DNA from: Paenibacillus sp. FSL H7-0737
Lineage (GTDB): Bacteria; Bacillota; Bacilli; Paenibacillales; Paenibacillaceae
Reading direction: 5' to 3'
DNA: 64,000 nucleotides
Assembly (NCBI RefSeq): GCF_000758545.1
Contig: NZ_CP009279.1
Coordinates: 5,208,001 to 5,272,000 of the forward strand
The notes under the pieces were generated by a model. That model made no database searches. It saw only the letters and a program-made list of their open reading frames with translations, and was not told where the DNA came from. This document shows, piece by piece, positions 35,681-44,751 of this stretch (position 1 is its first letter; each line of letters begins with the position of its first letter). A program made the position numbers and the translations under genes.

Positions 35681-36565
35681 TTAGTAATGAACCCAGCGCT
35701 TTTGGCCGATCCACTGAATGACTGTAATGACGAGAATGACGGCGAACAAGAACCATGAAATGGCTGAAGCGTATCCCATATCGTAATAACTGAACGCTGT
35801 TTTATAAACGAATAGTGATAAGACCGTCGTACTTCCGCTAGGACCTCCAGCCGTAATGGCTTGAATAATCGAGAACGATTTCATCGTCATAATTAATCCG
35901 GTAATCATTAATAAGAAAGTTGTGGGACTAACAAGAGGCCATACAATTTTCCATGTTGTTTTGAATGTGCTTGCACCATCGATCCGGGCAGCCTCCAGCT
36001 GTTCTGTCGAAATTTCCTGTAATGCAGCTAAATATATGATCATATTGTAGCCAAGCATCAGCCAGATTTGTACGATATCAATGGCATACATTGCGGTTTC
36101 CGTATCCGCAAACCATCCTGGCGGCGATGTTATGCCAATCCAGCGAAGCATTTCATTGATGGGTCCCTGTGAAGGCTGAAATAGCAGCATCCAGACAAAT
36201 GCAACGGCTACTCCACTGGAGATATACGGTAGGAAGAACATTCCACGTAATACGCCTTTAAGATACACACTGCGGTTTAGAAATAACGCTACAATAAATG
36301 CGAGCACCATCGATACTGGAACCGATATCAGGAATATCACCGTATATTTGATCGAGGCATAGAAATTATCGTCATGGAACAATCGTTTGAGATTATCCAG
36401 CCCAGTAAATTGCCAATTCGGATTTGAAAATTGATAATTCGTAAACATGAGGACAAAGGAATAGATTGCAGGAATAATAAAGAATAAGAGAATACCAATC
36501 ATATTCGGAAGAATAAAGGTCATGCCGATCCAGCCTTGTCTGTCCATCCAGCTTCTCCGCTTCAC
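35681..36565 (-). CDS. Carbohydrate ABC transporter permease (CUT1, MalF-like)
   Basis: A 294-residue permease with six membrane helices and the EAA loop EAARIDGASTFKTTWKIVWP (about 193-212). The N-terminus is MKRRSWMDRQGWIGMTFILPNMIG. A GTG start with AAAGG is used, though ATG six codons on (with GGAG) is an alternative. It lies between the solute-binding protein and the second permease. Confidence 0.93.
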   Translation of the reverse strand: MKRRSWMDRQGWIGMTFILPNMIGILLFFIIPAIYSFVLMFTNYQFSNPNWQFTGLDNLKRLFHDDNFYASIKYTVIFLISVPVSMVLAFIVALFLNRSVYLKGVLRGMFFLPYISSGVAVAFVWMLLFQPSQGPINEMLRWIGITSPPGWFADTETAMYAIDIVQIWLMLGYNMIIYLAALQEISTEQLEAARIDGASTFKTTWKIVWPLVSPTTFLLMITGLIMTMKSFSIIQAITAGGPSGSTTVLSLFVYKTAFSYYDMGYASAISWFLFAVILVITVIQWIGQKRWVHY

Positions 36566-36600
36566 GGTATCGCCGCCTTTCGTATGCTGAAAAATGGGTA

Positions 36601-36643
36601 CACGAAAGAGAAGAACGAAGAAATCTTCCTCCTTCTCTTTTGT
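36601..36643 (-). other. Intercistronic hairpin after the solute-binding protein gene
   Basis: CACAAAAGAGAAG and CTTCTCTTTCGTG pair over 13 bases with one mismatch, around an 18-base loop. There is no T run. Such structures between a binding-protein gene and permease genes usually protect the upstream message and raise its level. Confidence 0.6.
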
Positions 36644-36656
36644 GCTAACTATTTCA

Positions 36657-37961
36657 TTATTTCAATAACTCTTGCGAACGGGTTTGCATATTCTTCATCG
36701 TGGTTTCAATATCTTGCTTATTTAAGAAGTATTTTTCATACTCTTCTTTACGTGCATCAATGGCTTGTTGAGTTACATTTAGCTGGAAGGACGGGAATTT
36801 GCCGAATACAATTTTATTCATTGAATCTGTATCATATTTGTCTTCCACACCCTTCATGAGAAGGCTCATTGCTTCCTTACTATCTACACTCTTAGAGGCT
36901 GGAATACGACCCCCGCTTGCCATTGGCAGCATACCGCCATCCGCATACCATTTTGCGAACTCCCAAGCTGCATCCAGGTTCTTGGATTTCGCATTAAGAG
37001 CAAGCATGTCACCCACACCGCCCGAATATTTATAATCCTTTTGATCTTTATTCACTTTTGGAATAGCGGCGAACGCGGTTTTGAAATCATGCGGATAGTC
37101 TTTCAAGTTGTTCGCATTTCGGAAAATAAACTCACCTGCTGCCAGCATTGCCGCTTTGCCTTGCAAGAACATGGTGTCAACCGGCATTTTACTGGTCAGT
37201 TGCTCGCCATATTCCGGTGTGGATTTGTCCACGAACATCATGTTATGCAATATTTCCAGGTGTTCTTTCCATAGATCATTCCCAAAGTTTGAAGTACCAT
37301 CCGCCTGTTTCACACCCATTCCAGCAAGCGTACCGTCCATCGTTGTTGAGAAGGAGGAATCTGCCTGCAATAATCCGTACACACCAGGCTTCGTTAGCTT
37401 CTTCGCATACTCCTCAAGATCTGACCAGGTCCAGTCCACCGCAGGAATCGGTAATCCTGCTGCATCCAGCATATCTTTGTTCAACCACACAAACGCCATG
37501 TTTTTCTTTGTAGGAATCCCATAGTACTTATCATTGATTTTCCACATTGCTGCGTCCTCGCCGATCTGGCTGTCGATATCATAATCTGTCTTCGTGCTTA
37601 GATCCAAGGCAACGCCTGCATCCATACGTTTCTGTAAATGAGCAAGATCGTAGTTCATGAAAAGGTCTATGTTTTGATTGGTCATCAAGGCAGTATCCAG
37701 CTTTAAGTTTCCAGCATCGTCATTTACATTACGGATATACTCGACTTGAATGTCCGGATTATCTTTATTCCAGTTATCAATTACAGCTTGAGGCCCGGCT
37801 TCTGCAGGAACTGCCCCCCACATCGTAAGCTTTATTTTCTCCTTTGCTGTTTGTCCATTTGCACTGCCCTGCGCATCATTACTTCCACTAGTACCACAAC
37901 CAGCCAGCATCGTACCTGCTAATAAGACAGAAAGCACTGCAGGATACCACTTTTTCTTCAT
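36657..37961 (-). CDS. Sugar ABC transporter solute-binding lipoprotein
   Basis: A 434-residue extracellular binding protein. It has a lipoprotein signal with lipobox LAGC (Cys at 22), then the family-1 sugar-binding fold: KIKLTMWGAVPAEAGPQAVI, PDIQVEYIRN and WTWSDLEEYAKKL. It captures the sugar for the two permeases downstream. It starts after AAGGGGGAA. It is the first gene after the two-component pair, 95 bases beyond the response regulator stop. Confidence 0.93.
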   Translation of the reverse strand: MKKKWYPAVLSVLLAGTMLAGCGTSGSNDAQGSANGQTAKEKIKLTMWGAVPAEAGPQAVIDNWNKDNPDIQVEYIRNVNDDAGNLKLDTALMTNQNIDLFMNYDLAHLQKRMDAGVALDLSTKTDYDIDSQIGEDAAMWKINDKYYGIPTKKNMAFVWLNKDMLDAAGLPIPAVDWTWSDLEEYAKKLTKPGVYGLLQADSSFSTTMDGTLAGMGVKQADGTSNFGNDLWKEHLEILHNMMFVDKSTPEYGEQLTSKMPVDTMFLQGKAAMLAAGEFIFRNANNLKDYPHDFKTAFAAIPKVNKDQKDYKYSGGVGDMLALNAKSKNLDAAWEFAKWYADGGMLPMASGGRIPASKSVDSKEAMSLLMKGVEDKYDTDSMNKIVFGKFPSFQLNVTQQAIDARKEEYEKYFLNKQDIETTMKNMQTRSQELLK

Positions 37962-38056
37962 CGATATCTTCCCCCTTGGAAGGATTATGTGTTGTGCTCT
38001 ACGTCTATAACTTTATCATCAGAGCGGATTCTGGGGGATGAACTACATTTGGGAAA

Positions 38057-38824
38057 CTATAGAACGTTTTTTGGTTCTTTGCGAAATTCATTTGGCGTGA
38101 CGCCACACCACTTTTTGAAAATTTTAATAAAATAATTATCGTTCTCAAAGCCCACCTGCTGCCCAATCTCACTAATTGTTAGCTTCGTCTCTGCAAGCAG
38201 CATTTTTCCAGCCTGAATACGCCGCTCTTGAATATAATTCGTCAAGGTTTGCCCTGTCTTTTTCTTGAATAAGTCACTTATATAGCTGGCATCCATTCGT
38301 ATCAACTCTGACATGGATTTGAGCGAGATGTCCTCAGAATAATGCTCTTCAATATAAGCAATTATTTTGTTCATCTCCACATGATCTGTCGGTCCCGTTT
38401 GTTGCTTCTCAGGAAACCATTTATCGGCCTTTTTCATCTTCACCATTCGCTCCAGCTCGGCATGAACCTTACCCATGGTCTGCTTCAAACCTTGGAGATC
38501 TAAAGATAGCTTCAGAATGTAGTCCGAAGCTCCAAATACGAGCGCTTGCCGAGCGTATTCAAATTCACTCAATGCGGTCAACATTACAAATCGGCAGTCG
38601 AAGCCTTCCTCTCGCGCAACTTGAAGGAGCTTCACCCCATCCATCACTGGCATATTGATATCCGTCACTACCACATCAGGTCGAAGCTCACGAATCATTT
38701 GCAAGCCTACTTCTCCATTCTCGGCCTCACCTATAATTTCAAACGGGATTCCAGCCTTTAAGAATAACTTCCGTATACTTTTAACCGCGGGTTGTTCATC
38801 ATCCACAATTAACGTTCTCCACAT
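38057..38824 (-). CDS. Response regulator, REC plus AraC-type DNA-binding (YesN-like)
   Basis: A 255-residue regulator. The receiver has acidic residues DDE near 9-11, the phospho-acceptor Asp in VVVTDINMPVMDG and the conserved Lys in ILKLSLDL. The C-terminal AraC pair of helix-turn-helices is ISLKSMSELIRMDASYISDL and LTISEIGQQVGFENDNYFIK. It overlaps the kinase gene by 16 bases. It probably activates the SBP-permease-FAD genes when the sugar is sensed outside. Confidence 0.93.
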   Translation of the reverse strand: MWRTLIVDDEQPAVKSIRKLFLKAGIPFEIIGEAENGEVGLQMIRELRPDVVVTDINMPVMDGVKLLQVAREEGFDCRFVMLTALSEFEYARQALVFGASDYILKLSLDLQGLKQTMGKVHAELERMVKMKKADKWFPEKQQTGPTDHVEMNKIIAYIEEHYSEDISLKSMSELIRMDASYISDLFKKKTGQTLTNYIQERRIQAGKMLLAETKLTISEIGQQVGFENDNYFIKIFKKWCGVTPNEFRKEPKNVL

Positions 38825-40614
38825 GTGAGCTTACCTCCATCGTAAGGTTTTGAAATAAGAAGTGGAAAATGGATAATCACTTCAGTTCCTGTGTCTGATG
38901 ATACAATGTCCATGCCTGTCCGTTGATTCTTGAACAACAGCTCTAAGCTCTCCCTAATATTCTGAACACCGATTCCTTTTCGTTTCCGTGCAGCCTTATT
39001 CAGCTGTGCTCTATCTATCCCCATGCCGTTATCTTTAACCTGCAGATATAGTTGCTGTCCAGTCACCTTAGCGGAAATATCAATTCTCCCTTGTTTCACA
39101 GACTGACCGAAGCCGTGAATCAAGCTATTTTCAATTAAGGGCTGAAGACAGAATTTAGGGATTAATGCGTACTGTAGTTCCTCGTTGATATCATATTGAA
39201 TTTCAATCCCATGTCCGAAGCGTTGCCGCTGAATCTCCATGTAAGATTCTATGAGTACAATCTCATCCTTTAACAGAATCAAATCCACTTCAGTATTTAA
39301 TGTTGTTTCCAATATTTTGCCTAGCGCAACACAAATTTCATAAATTTCATCATCATCTTTATCTAAGGCGATGCTCTTTATCGTATTCAATGTATTTAGT
39401 AGGAAATGTGGATTCATCTGCGAAAGTAACACCTGAAATCGAACGAATTGCTTCTGTTTTTCTTCAAGCTGAAGACGCTGCAACAGCTCATTTAAATCAT
39501 GGATCATTATATTGAAACTCTGAGTCAGTGCAAGAATCTCTCCCCGCCCTTGCTCGGGTAATTTCATTTTGAGATTCGTTTTAGCGGTCATCTCCATCTT
39601 CTTCTGCAGCTTCTTTAGCGGCACTGTAATCGTCGATGATATAAAATAAGTTAATAGAACAAATAGCAGTAGTATGACTCCAAATACAGCAAAAAATCGT
39701 TGCTTCTGCTTATACACCTCAAGAAATAGCTGTGCTAGCTGTACCTTTTTAACGACATAACCATTCAACTCTTCGATGTAGCTGTATGTGTATAAGCTCT
39801 TCTCCTTCGGATCGATGATAGATGCAGCACGCTCTGTCTGCCGCTGGTGGTCACTCTTCACAATACTCTGCGCAATATCTGGAGAAAAGGTCTCATCCTT
39901 ATCCGGATTAAGCATCATTCTCCCTGAGGCATCGAGCAGAAAAAAAGAACCTTCCTGTTTACTCCCTAACGTTGATCTAGTAAACCACTCCTCATAATCG
40001 ATACTTAGCCTTGCATAGGCATAAATGTTAAAACCATTATCACGCATAACCTCATAGAGGCTAAGCATTTTCTTACTTGTTGTACTTTCCCGGACCACAT
40101 TATTCTTGTCATTCGGATTCCATATATATCGATTCGCTCCTTCTCGCTTCAATGCTTGAACCCAATCCTCCGATTGGATTTCGTCGTAGCTCAAAGTTTC
40201 CCTCGGCATAAAGGAAGTGTATGCGTTTCCATGAAGGTCGATTAAAGTATAATACACCGTCGCTCCACTCATGAAGAATGTATTTTCAATCGCTCCAAAC
40301 TTGTTTTCAACGAGCTTTTTTCTCGTGATTTCATCCGATTGCTCGGGATTCTTCATTATCGATAAAATCGTTGTATCTTGTTCAAGTAATGACCCTGTTT
40401 TCATAACGAGACTCATGAGATCAACAAAACCATTCTTAATCCCAATAAGCTGCTCTATGTTCTTCGTTTCCGCATTATCCTGAAGCATTTGTTCTGTCTC
40501 TTTGAAGTTATACAGAACGAGCATGGCAATGGGTGTTAGTACCAACAGTAAGAAAGCTAACAAAATCCGATTCTTAAAGGTACTTGGCGTAAGTTTCAAA
40601 TATAATCGTTTCAA
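38809..40614 (-). CDS. Sensor histidine kinase, YesM family
   Basis: A 601-residue membrane sensor with two membrane segments (about 15-35 and 300-320) flanking a large extracellular dCache-like domain, then a HAMP region, His_kinase domain (QMNPHFLLNTLNTIKS, with His about 403) and HATPase (DNGMGIDRA). The start is TTG after GGGGAG. It heads the sugar operon and lies just upstream of its response regulator. In Paenibacilli such pairs sense sugars for adjacent CUT1 transporters. Confidence 0.93.
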   Translation of the reverse strand: MKRLYLKLTPSTFKNRILLAFLLLVLTPIAMLVLYNFKETEQMLQDNAETKNIEQLIGIKNGFVDLMSLVMKTGSLLEQDTTILSIMKNPEQSDEITRKKLVENKFGAIENTFFMSGATVYYTLIDLHGNAYTSFMPRETLSYDEIQSEDWVQALKREGANRYIWNPNDKNNVVRESTTSKKMLSLYEVMRDNGFNIYAYARLSIDYEEWFTRSTLGSKQEGSFFLLDASGRMMLNPDKDETFSPDIAQSIVKSDHQRQTERAASIIDPKEKSLYTYSYIEELNGYVVKKVQLAQLFLEVYKQKQRFFAVFGVILLLFVLLTYFISSTITVPLKKLQKKMEMTAKTNLKMKLPEQGRGEILALTQSFNIMIHDLNELLQRLQLEEKQKQFVRFQVLLSQMNPHFLLNTLNTIKSIALDKDDDEIYEICVALGKILETTLNTEVDLILLKDEIVLIESYMEIQRQRFGHGIEIQYDINEELQYALIPKFCLQPLIENSLIHGFGQSVKQGRIDISAKVTGQQLYLQVKDNGMGIDRAQLNKAARKRKGIGVQNIRESLELLFKNQRTGMDIVSSDTGTEVIIHFPLLISKPYDGGKLTCGER

Positions 40615-40680
40615 AAGAGGACTCCCCTTACAGTGTATGTGCTTACAATCCTTCCACCCTATTGTAAACTTCTCCTGCGC

Positions 40681-40713
40681 AAAAAAATAGAGCCGGGATA
40701 TTCTCCCGGCTCT
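40681..40713 (-). terminator. Terminator of lepA
   Basis: TAGAGCCGGGA and TCCCGGCTCTA form an 11-bp perfect stem with a short loop, followed by seven T on the minus strand. Confidence 0.93.
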
Positions 40714-40722
40714 ACCTAATTT

Positions 40723-42537
40723 CTACTCGTCGATCTTCAGTACTGCCATGAATGCTTCTTGTGGTACCTCTACGCTACCTACTTGCTTCATGCGTTTCTT
40801 ACCTTCTTTTTGTTTCTCTAGCAGCTTCCGCTTACGCGAAATATCACCGCCGTAACATTTTGCAAGTACGTTTTTGCGCATCGCCTTAACGGTTTCACGC
40901 GCAACCACCTTCGTACCCACAGAGGCTTGAATCGGCACTTCAAACATTTGACGAGGGATAATCCCACGTAGTTTCTCACAAATGATACGACCGCGGTTGT
41001 ATGCACGATCACGGTGAACGATAAAGGACAAGGCATCGACCTGCTCATTGTTAAGCAAGATATCCATCTTGACCAGATTCGAACGACGGTATCCGCAAAT
41101 TTCATAGTCGTAGGATGCGTAACCTTTTGTACCTGATTTCAACTGATCAAAGAAATCATAAACGATCTCTGACAGCGGAATCTCGTACGTAATCGTTACA
41201 CGATTAGTATCTAGATATTCCATATTTACGAACTCGCCGCGTTTGTTCTGGCACAGCTCCATTACAGTACCTACGAAGTCGTTAGGCACAATGATCGCTG
41301 CTTTAACATATGGCTCTTCAATGTAGTCAATCGTTCCGATTTCCGGATAATGTGACGGGTTGTCGATTTGAATCATTTCGCCATTGGTCAGCATAATTCG
41401 ATAAATAACACTCGGTGCTGTTGTAATTAGCGGCAAATTGAACTCGCGCTCAATCCGCTCTTGAATGATCTCCATATGCAAGAGTCCAAGGAATCCGCAA
41501 CGGAAACCAAATCCAAGCGCGCTCGAGCTTTCCGGTTCAAAGCTTAGTGAAGCATCATTAAGCTGGAGCTTCTCCAATGCCTCACGAAGATCGTTATAAT
41601 CGGAGGTCTCAATCGGATACAAACCGCAATATACCATCGGGTTGATCTTACGGTAACCTGGAAGCGGCTCAGCAGTAGGATTCTTTGCGTCAGTGACAGT
41701 ATCACCGACACGGGTATCTCCAACATGCTTGATCCCAGCTACGATAAATCCAACATCCCCGATGTTCAATTCATCGACAATGGTCATACGCGGCATAAAT
41801 GCGCCAACTTCAATGACCTCGAAAGTCTTCTCAGTTGCCATCATCTTAATCTTCGATCCCGCACGGATTTTACCGTCCATTACGCGCACATAGACGATAA
41901 CGCCTTTGTAAGGATCGTAATGAGAGTCAAAAATCAACGCTTTAAGCGGCTCTTCTGAATTACCGGATGGCGCAGGAACCTGCTTCACCACCTGCTCCAG
42001 AATTTCCTTGATCCCAATACCGGCTTTGGCAGATGCCATAACCGCTTCACTGGTATCCAGCCCGATAACATCCTCAATCTCCTGCTTTACCCGGTCAGGG
42101 TCAGCGTTTGGCAAATCAATTTTGTTAAGCACAGGTAGGATTTCAAGGTTATTATCCAGTGCTAAATACACATTGGCCAGTGTCTGCGCTTCAATTCCTT
42201 GAGCCGCATCCACAACCAGCAGTGCGCCTTCACATGCTGCAAGACTGCGGGAAACTTCATAGGTGAAATCGACGTGTCCCGGTGTATCAATCAAATTGAG
42301 ATAATACTCTACACCATCGTCTGCACGATAGGTTAAACGCACGGCTTGCAGCTTTATTGTGATACCACGTTCGCGCTCCAGATCCATCTGATCGAGTACC
42401 TGTTCCTGCATTTCACGCGTGGTTAGTGCCCCCGTGTATTCCAAAATGCGGTCAGCTAGTGTCGATTTACCATGGTCTATATGTGCAATAATCGAGAAAT
42501 TGCGAATTTGTTGTTGTCTTTTCTGAACGTCAGTCAT
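40723..42537 (-). CDS. lepA: Elongation factor 4 (LepA)
   Basis: A 604-residue translational GTPase. G motifs: AHIDHGKST (G1), DTPGH (G3), NKIDLP (G4) and SAKAG (G5). It ends with the LepA-specific C-terminal domain (YGGDISRKRKLLEKQKEGKK). It acts on stalled or mis-translocated ribosomes. In Bacilli lepA follows spoIIP/yqxA and precedes hemW. Confidence 0.98.
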   Translation of the reverse strand: MTDVQKRQQQIRNFSIIAHIDHGKSTLADRILEYTGALTTREMQEQVLDQMDLERERGITIKLQAVRLTYRADDGVEYYLNLIDTPGHVDFTYEVSRSLAACEGALLVVDAAQGIEAQTLANVYLALDNNLEILPVLNKIDLPNADPDRVKQEIEDVIGLDTSEAVMASAKAGIGIKEILEQVVKQVPAPSGNSEEPLKALIFDSHYDPYKGVIVYVRVMDGKIRAGSKIKMMATEKTFEVIEVGAFMPRMTIVDELNIGDVGFIVAGIKHVGDTRVGDTVTDAKNPTAEPLPGYRKINPMVYCGLYPIETSDYNDLREALEKLQLNDASLSFEPESSSALGFGFRCGFLGLLHMEIIQERIEREFNLPLITTAPSVIYRIMLTNGEMIQIDNPSHYPEIGTIDYIEEPYVKAAIIVPNDFVGTVMELCQNKRGEFVNMEYLDTNRVTITYEIPLSEIVYDFFDQLKSGTKGYASYDYEICGYRRSNLVKMDILLNNEQVDALSFIVHRDRAYNRGRIICEKLRGIIPRQMFEVPIQASVGTKVVARETVKAMRKNVLAKCYGGDISRKRKLLEKQKEGKKRMKQVGSVEVPQEAFMAVLKIDE

Positions 42538-42617
42538 TCCTTACCCCCACAGACAGCCTGATATTAATCCACTTATTATAACAGTACAAGCTTACTCCAT
42601 CAATCCCGCCCTTACGT

Positions 42618-42664
42618 AAAACAGAAGAAACAGCTATTCACGTACCCGTGAAATAACTGTTTCT
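42618..42664 (-). terminator. Terminator of gpr/spoIIP/yqxA-like region
   Basis: AGAAACAG and CTGTTTCT flank paired TATT.ACG / CGT.AATA, followed on the minus strand by TTCTGTTTTA. It lies between the yqxA-like stop and lepA. Confidence 0.75.
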
Positions 42665-42671
42665 CCTGAAA

Positions 42672-43157
42672 TCATTGTGATTCTTCCGCCGAATCGAACA
42701 ATGAGACTACCCAGCGTATGCCCTTTTGAGAAGCCTGCTGCAGAAGGCCTGCCGTTTTATCCGCTATCACATCGACTGTCGGCTTTTGTTCCTCAGGAAT
42801 CAAAATCTGCTCTGGAGTTTTCGTATTATACCCATCTACCACCTTCTGAGGAAGATCTGTAGTTGGCGCAGGATTGCTATTCTGAGGCAATGGAGAAACA
42901 GGCGTATATGCACCTGTGAGAGGGTCGATCACCATCGGAACATACACATAAGTCTGCCCACCTTGTGTAACCCCATTCTTAATCGGCTGTGATTGCATGC
43001 CCGTCACTTGACTGGTTGGCGTAGTCGATAGGTCGATCCAGCCTGGCAGTAGCTTAGAGACGGTTGCCCCTCCGCTGCCACTAAACTGCATACCTAAGAG
43101 TATGCCGACCCCTGCCCAAATACCGACCATAACCAGTTTTTTACCGAAACGAGACAT
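42672..43157 (-). CDS. YqxA-like membrane protein (DUF3679 type)
   Basis: A 161-residue protein with one N-terminal membrane helix (VMVGIWAGVGILLGMQF) and a Pro/Gln/Thr-rich remainder. It occupies the yqxA position, directly after spoIIP, and its LLGMQF motif resembles the DUF3679 family. A GTG at 43166 lies in the Shine-Dalgarno sequence; ATG 43157 follows AAGGAG with a 7-base spacer. The role is unknown; in B. subtilis yqxA is transcribed with spoIIP. Confidence 0.75.
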   Translation of the reverse strand: MSRFGKKLVMVGIWAGVGILLGMQFSGSGGATVSKLLPGWIDLSTTPTSQVTGMQSQPIKNGVTQGGQTYVYVPMVIDPLTGAYTPVSPLPQNSNPAPTTDLPQKVVDGYNTKTPEQILIPEEQKPTVDVIADKTAGLLQQASQKGIRWVVSLFDSAEESQ

Positions 43158-43221
43158 GTAAGCCACTCCTTTTTAAATACTTGGTAATAAAGCTGTTTAT
43201 TCTAAATTAAATGTCTGTAGC

Positions 43222-44595
43222 TCAAGAAGCTCCGTTCGACTTTTGAGGTGCTGTAGCATTGGTTTGTCCCTTGCTCTCTTGGGTTGTGGGATTCGTCGCC
43301 TTGCCAGCAGCGTTTACCTTCTCCGAGTCATGACTGCTCCAGTACACATCCGCAATAGCGTCTGCCAAAATATCAGCCGTACGCTTTAATTCCTCTGCTG
43401 TATTATCAATACCGCCCACCTCAATCAAGACACTGTTAGGTGAGAGGGTTTGGTTGTACTCCCCGTTGTTTCCTTTACCCGCAGCTTTTCCCCATATTCC
43501 GCGAGATATTCCTGGGTAACTCTTTTCAATCGTTTGATGAATCTTGTTCGCAAACTCTTCGTTCTTCTTCCAATCTTTATTCGCATGTCCAATAATAAAA
43601 TACACCTGAGCGTAACTTTTCCCATCAATCACTGCAGTTGTTTTGCCATGACGCTGCGAGTCGCGGTGAATGTCGATAAGTTCACTCATTTCTTGATTTG
43701 AGCTCATCGCAGATTTAACCAGCATTCGAGAGTATTTGTAGGAAAAATTCCAGTTATAGTCGGCAATTTTTGTTAGAAAATCTTCTTTGGCATGAACTGT
43801 ACCAATCCCGCGTTGTTCCAATCTTTTCGTAATATATGATCCTACCAGCATTACATTTTTAGTTGAAACCGCAGAGCTTGGATTTTCGTTCGCTACTCCT
43901 AGTAGAGGGTTATAGGCCTCCCGAGGATGTGAATGATAGATAAGGATCCGTTTAACTGAGGTGTCCTTGGTATTATCTGTCTCGCTTTGCGGATCACTCT
44001 TATCCGTACCTCCCGCAGCTCCTGATGGCTCAGGAGACGGAGCTATTGTCGCTTCAGGCTGCTGTGCTGGAGTATCTTCGGGCTTGTCCACTTCGTTTGG
44101 AACCGATGGATCAACCTCTTCCCCTCCACCTTCAGCCAGTTCATCCGTTCCCGGATGATAATCAACAGGAGCTCCTGTAGAGCCACCCGAGCCTTTTCGC
44201 AAAAGAAATGGATCATCCGCTGCCAAGCCTGGCACTTCACGAGAAACTAGACTCTTCGGATCACTTGGATTCACACTGGTCAGTAATTGAAATACAAAGG
44301 AAGTTACTTTTTCACCTGAAAAAGCGGAAGGCTCTTTCCCTTGCGGTAAATGGGGGACCTCCATCCCCAACAGCTCCATGAAAAATCCACTCGATAGGGA
44401 GGCCGCAAGCCCCTTCATAGATGGAATGGGTGAAGAGTTCAACTTCTGTCCGGCCAATCCACCAGCGCCAAGCAGCATGAAAAATACTAGCGAACCTCCG
44501 GCCAACAGCAGCATCGTTCTTCCCAGCGATAAAGCATCCAGCACTCTTCCACGTAAACGGCCGATGTTCCAAAGCTGAAACCATTTTTTATTCAT
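43222..44595 (-). CDS. spoIIP: Stage II sporulation protein P
   Basis: A 457-residue membrane-anchored cell-wall hydrolase with a membrane helix near residues 30-48. Residues 50-215 are a long, low-complexity linker rich in Pro, Ser, Glu and Thr. The SpoIIP domain is about 215-425 and has ILIYHSHPREAYNPLLG, then VYFIIGHANKDW and SVLIEVGGIDNT. It cuts peptidoglycan with SpoIID during engulfment. The linker is longer than in B. subtilis (401 residues in total). A good GGAGGAGG precedes the ATG. Confidence 0.95.
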   Translation of the reverse strand: MNKKWFQLWNIGRLRGRVLDALSLGRTMLLLAGGSLVFFMLLGAGGLAGQKLNSSPIPSMKGLAASLSSGFFMELLGMEVPHLPQGKEPSAFSGEKVTSFVFQLLTSVNPSDPKSLVSREVPGLAADDPFLLRKGSGGSTGAPVDYHPGTDELAEGGGEEVDPSVPNEVDKPEDTPAQQPEATIAPSPEPSGAAGGTDKSDPQSETDNTKDTSVKRILIYHSHPREAYNPLLGVANENPSSAVSTKNVMLVGSYITKRLEQRGIGTVHAKEDFLTKIADYNWNFSYKYSRMLVKSAMSSNQEMSELIDIHRDSQRHGKTTAVIDGKSYAQVYFIIGHANKDWKKNEEFANKIHQTIEKSYPGISRGIWGKAAGKGNNGEYNQTLSPNSVLIEVGGIDNTAEELKRTADILADAIADVYWSSHDSEKVNAAGKATNPTTQESKGQTNATAPQKSNGAS

Positions 44596-44693
44596 TATAT
44601 TTATGTCCTCCTCCAGCCCTCTGTAATCTCTTATACTCCAAATCTATGAGCGAAAGAGAAATAGTAGAACCCTAAATGAGAGAATAGACATAG

Positions 44694-44732
44694 AGTCCGG
44701 CGAGATACTGTACATCAGCATCCCGCCGGACT
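44694..44732 (-). terminator. Hairpin between gpr and spoIIP
   Basis: AGTCCGGCG and CGCCGGACT form a long stem with a partly paired interior. The following T content is low, so it may be a partial terminator separating gpr from spoIIP. Confidence 0.6.
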
Positions 44733-44751
44733 TGTGCTAGCTATGATTCAA

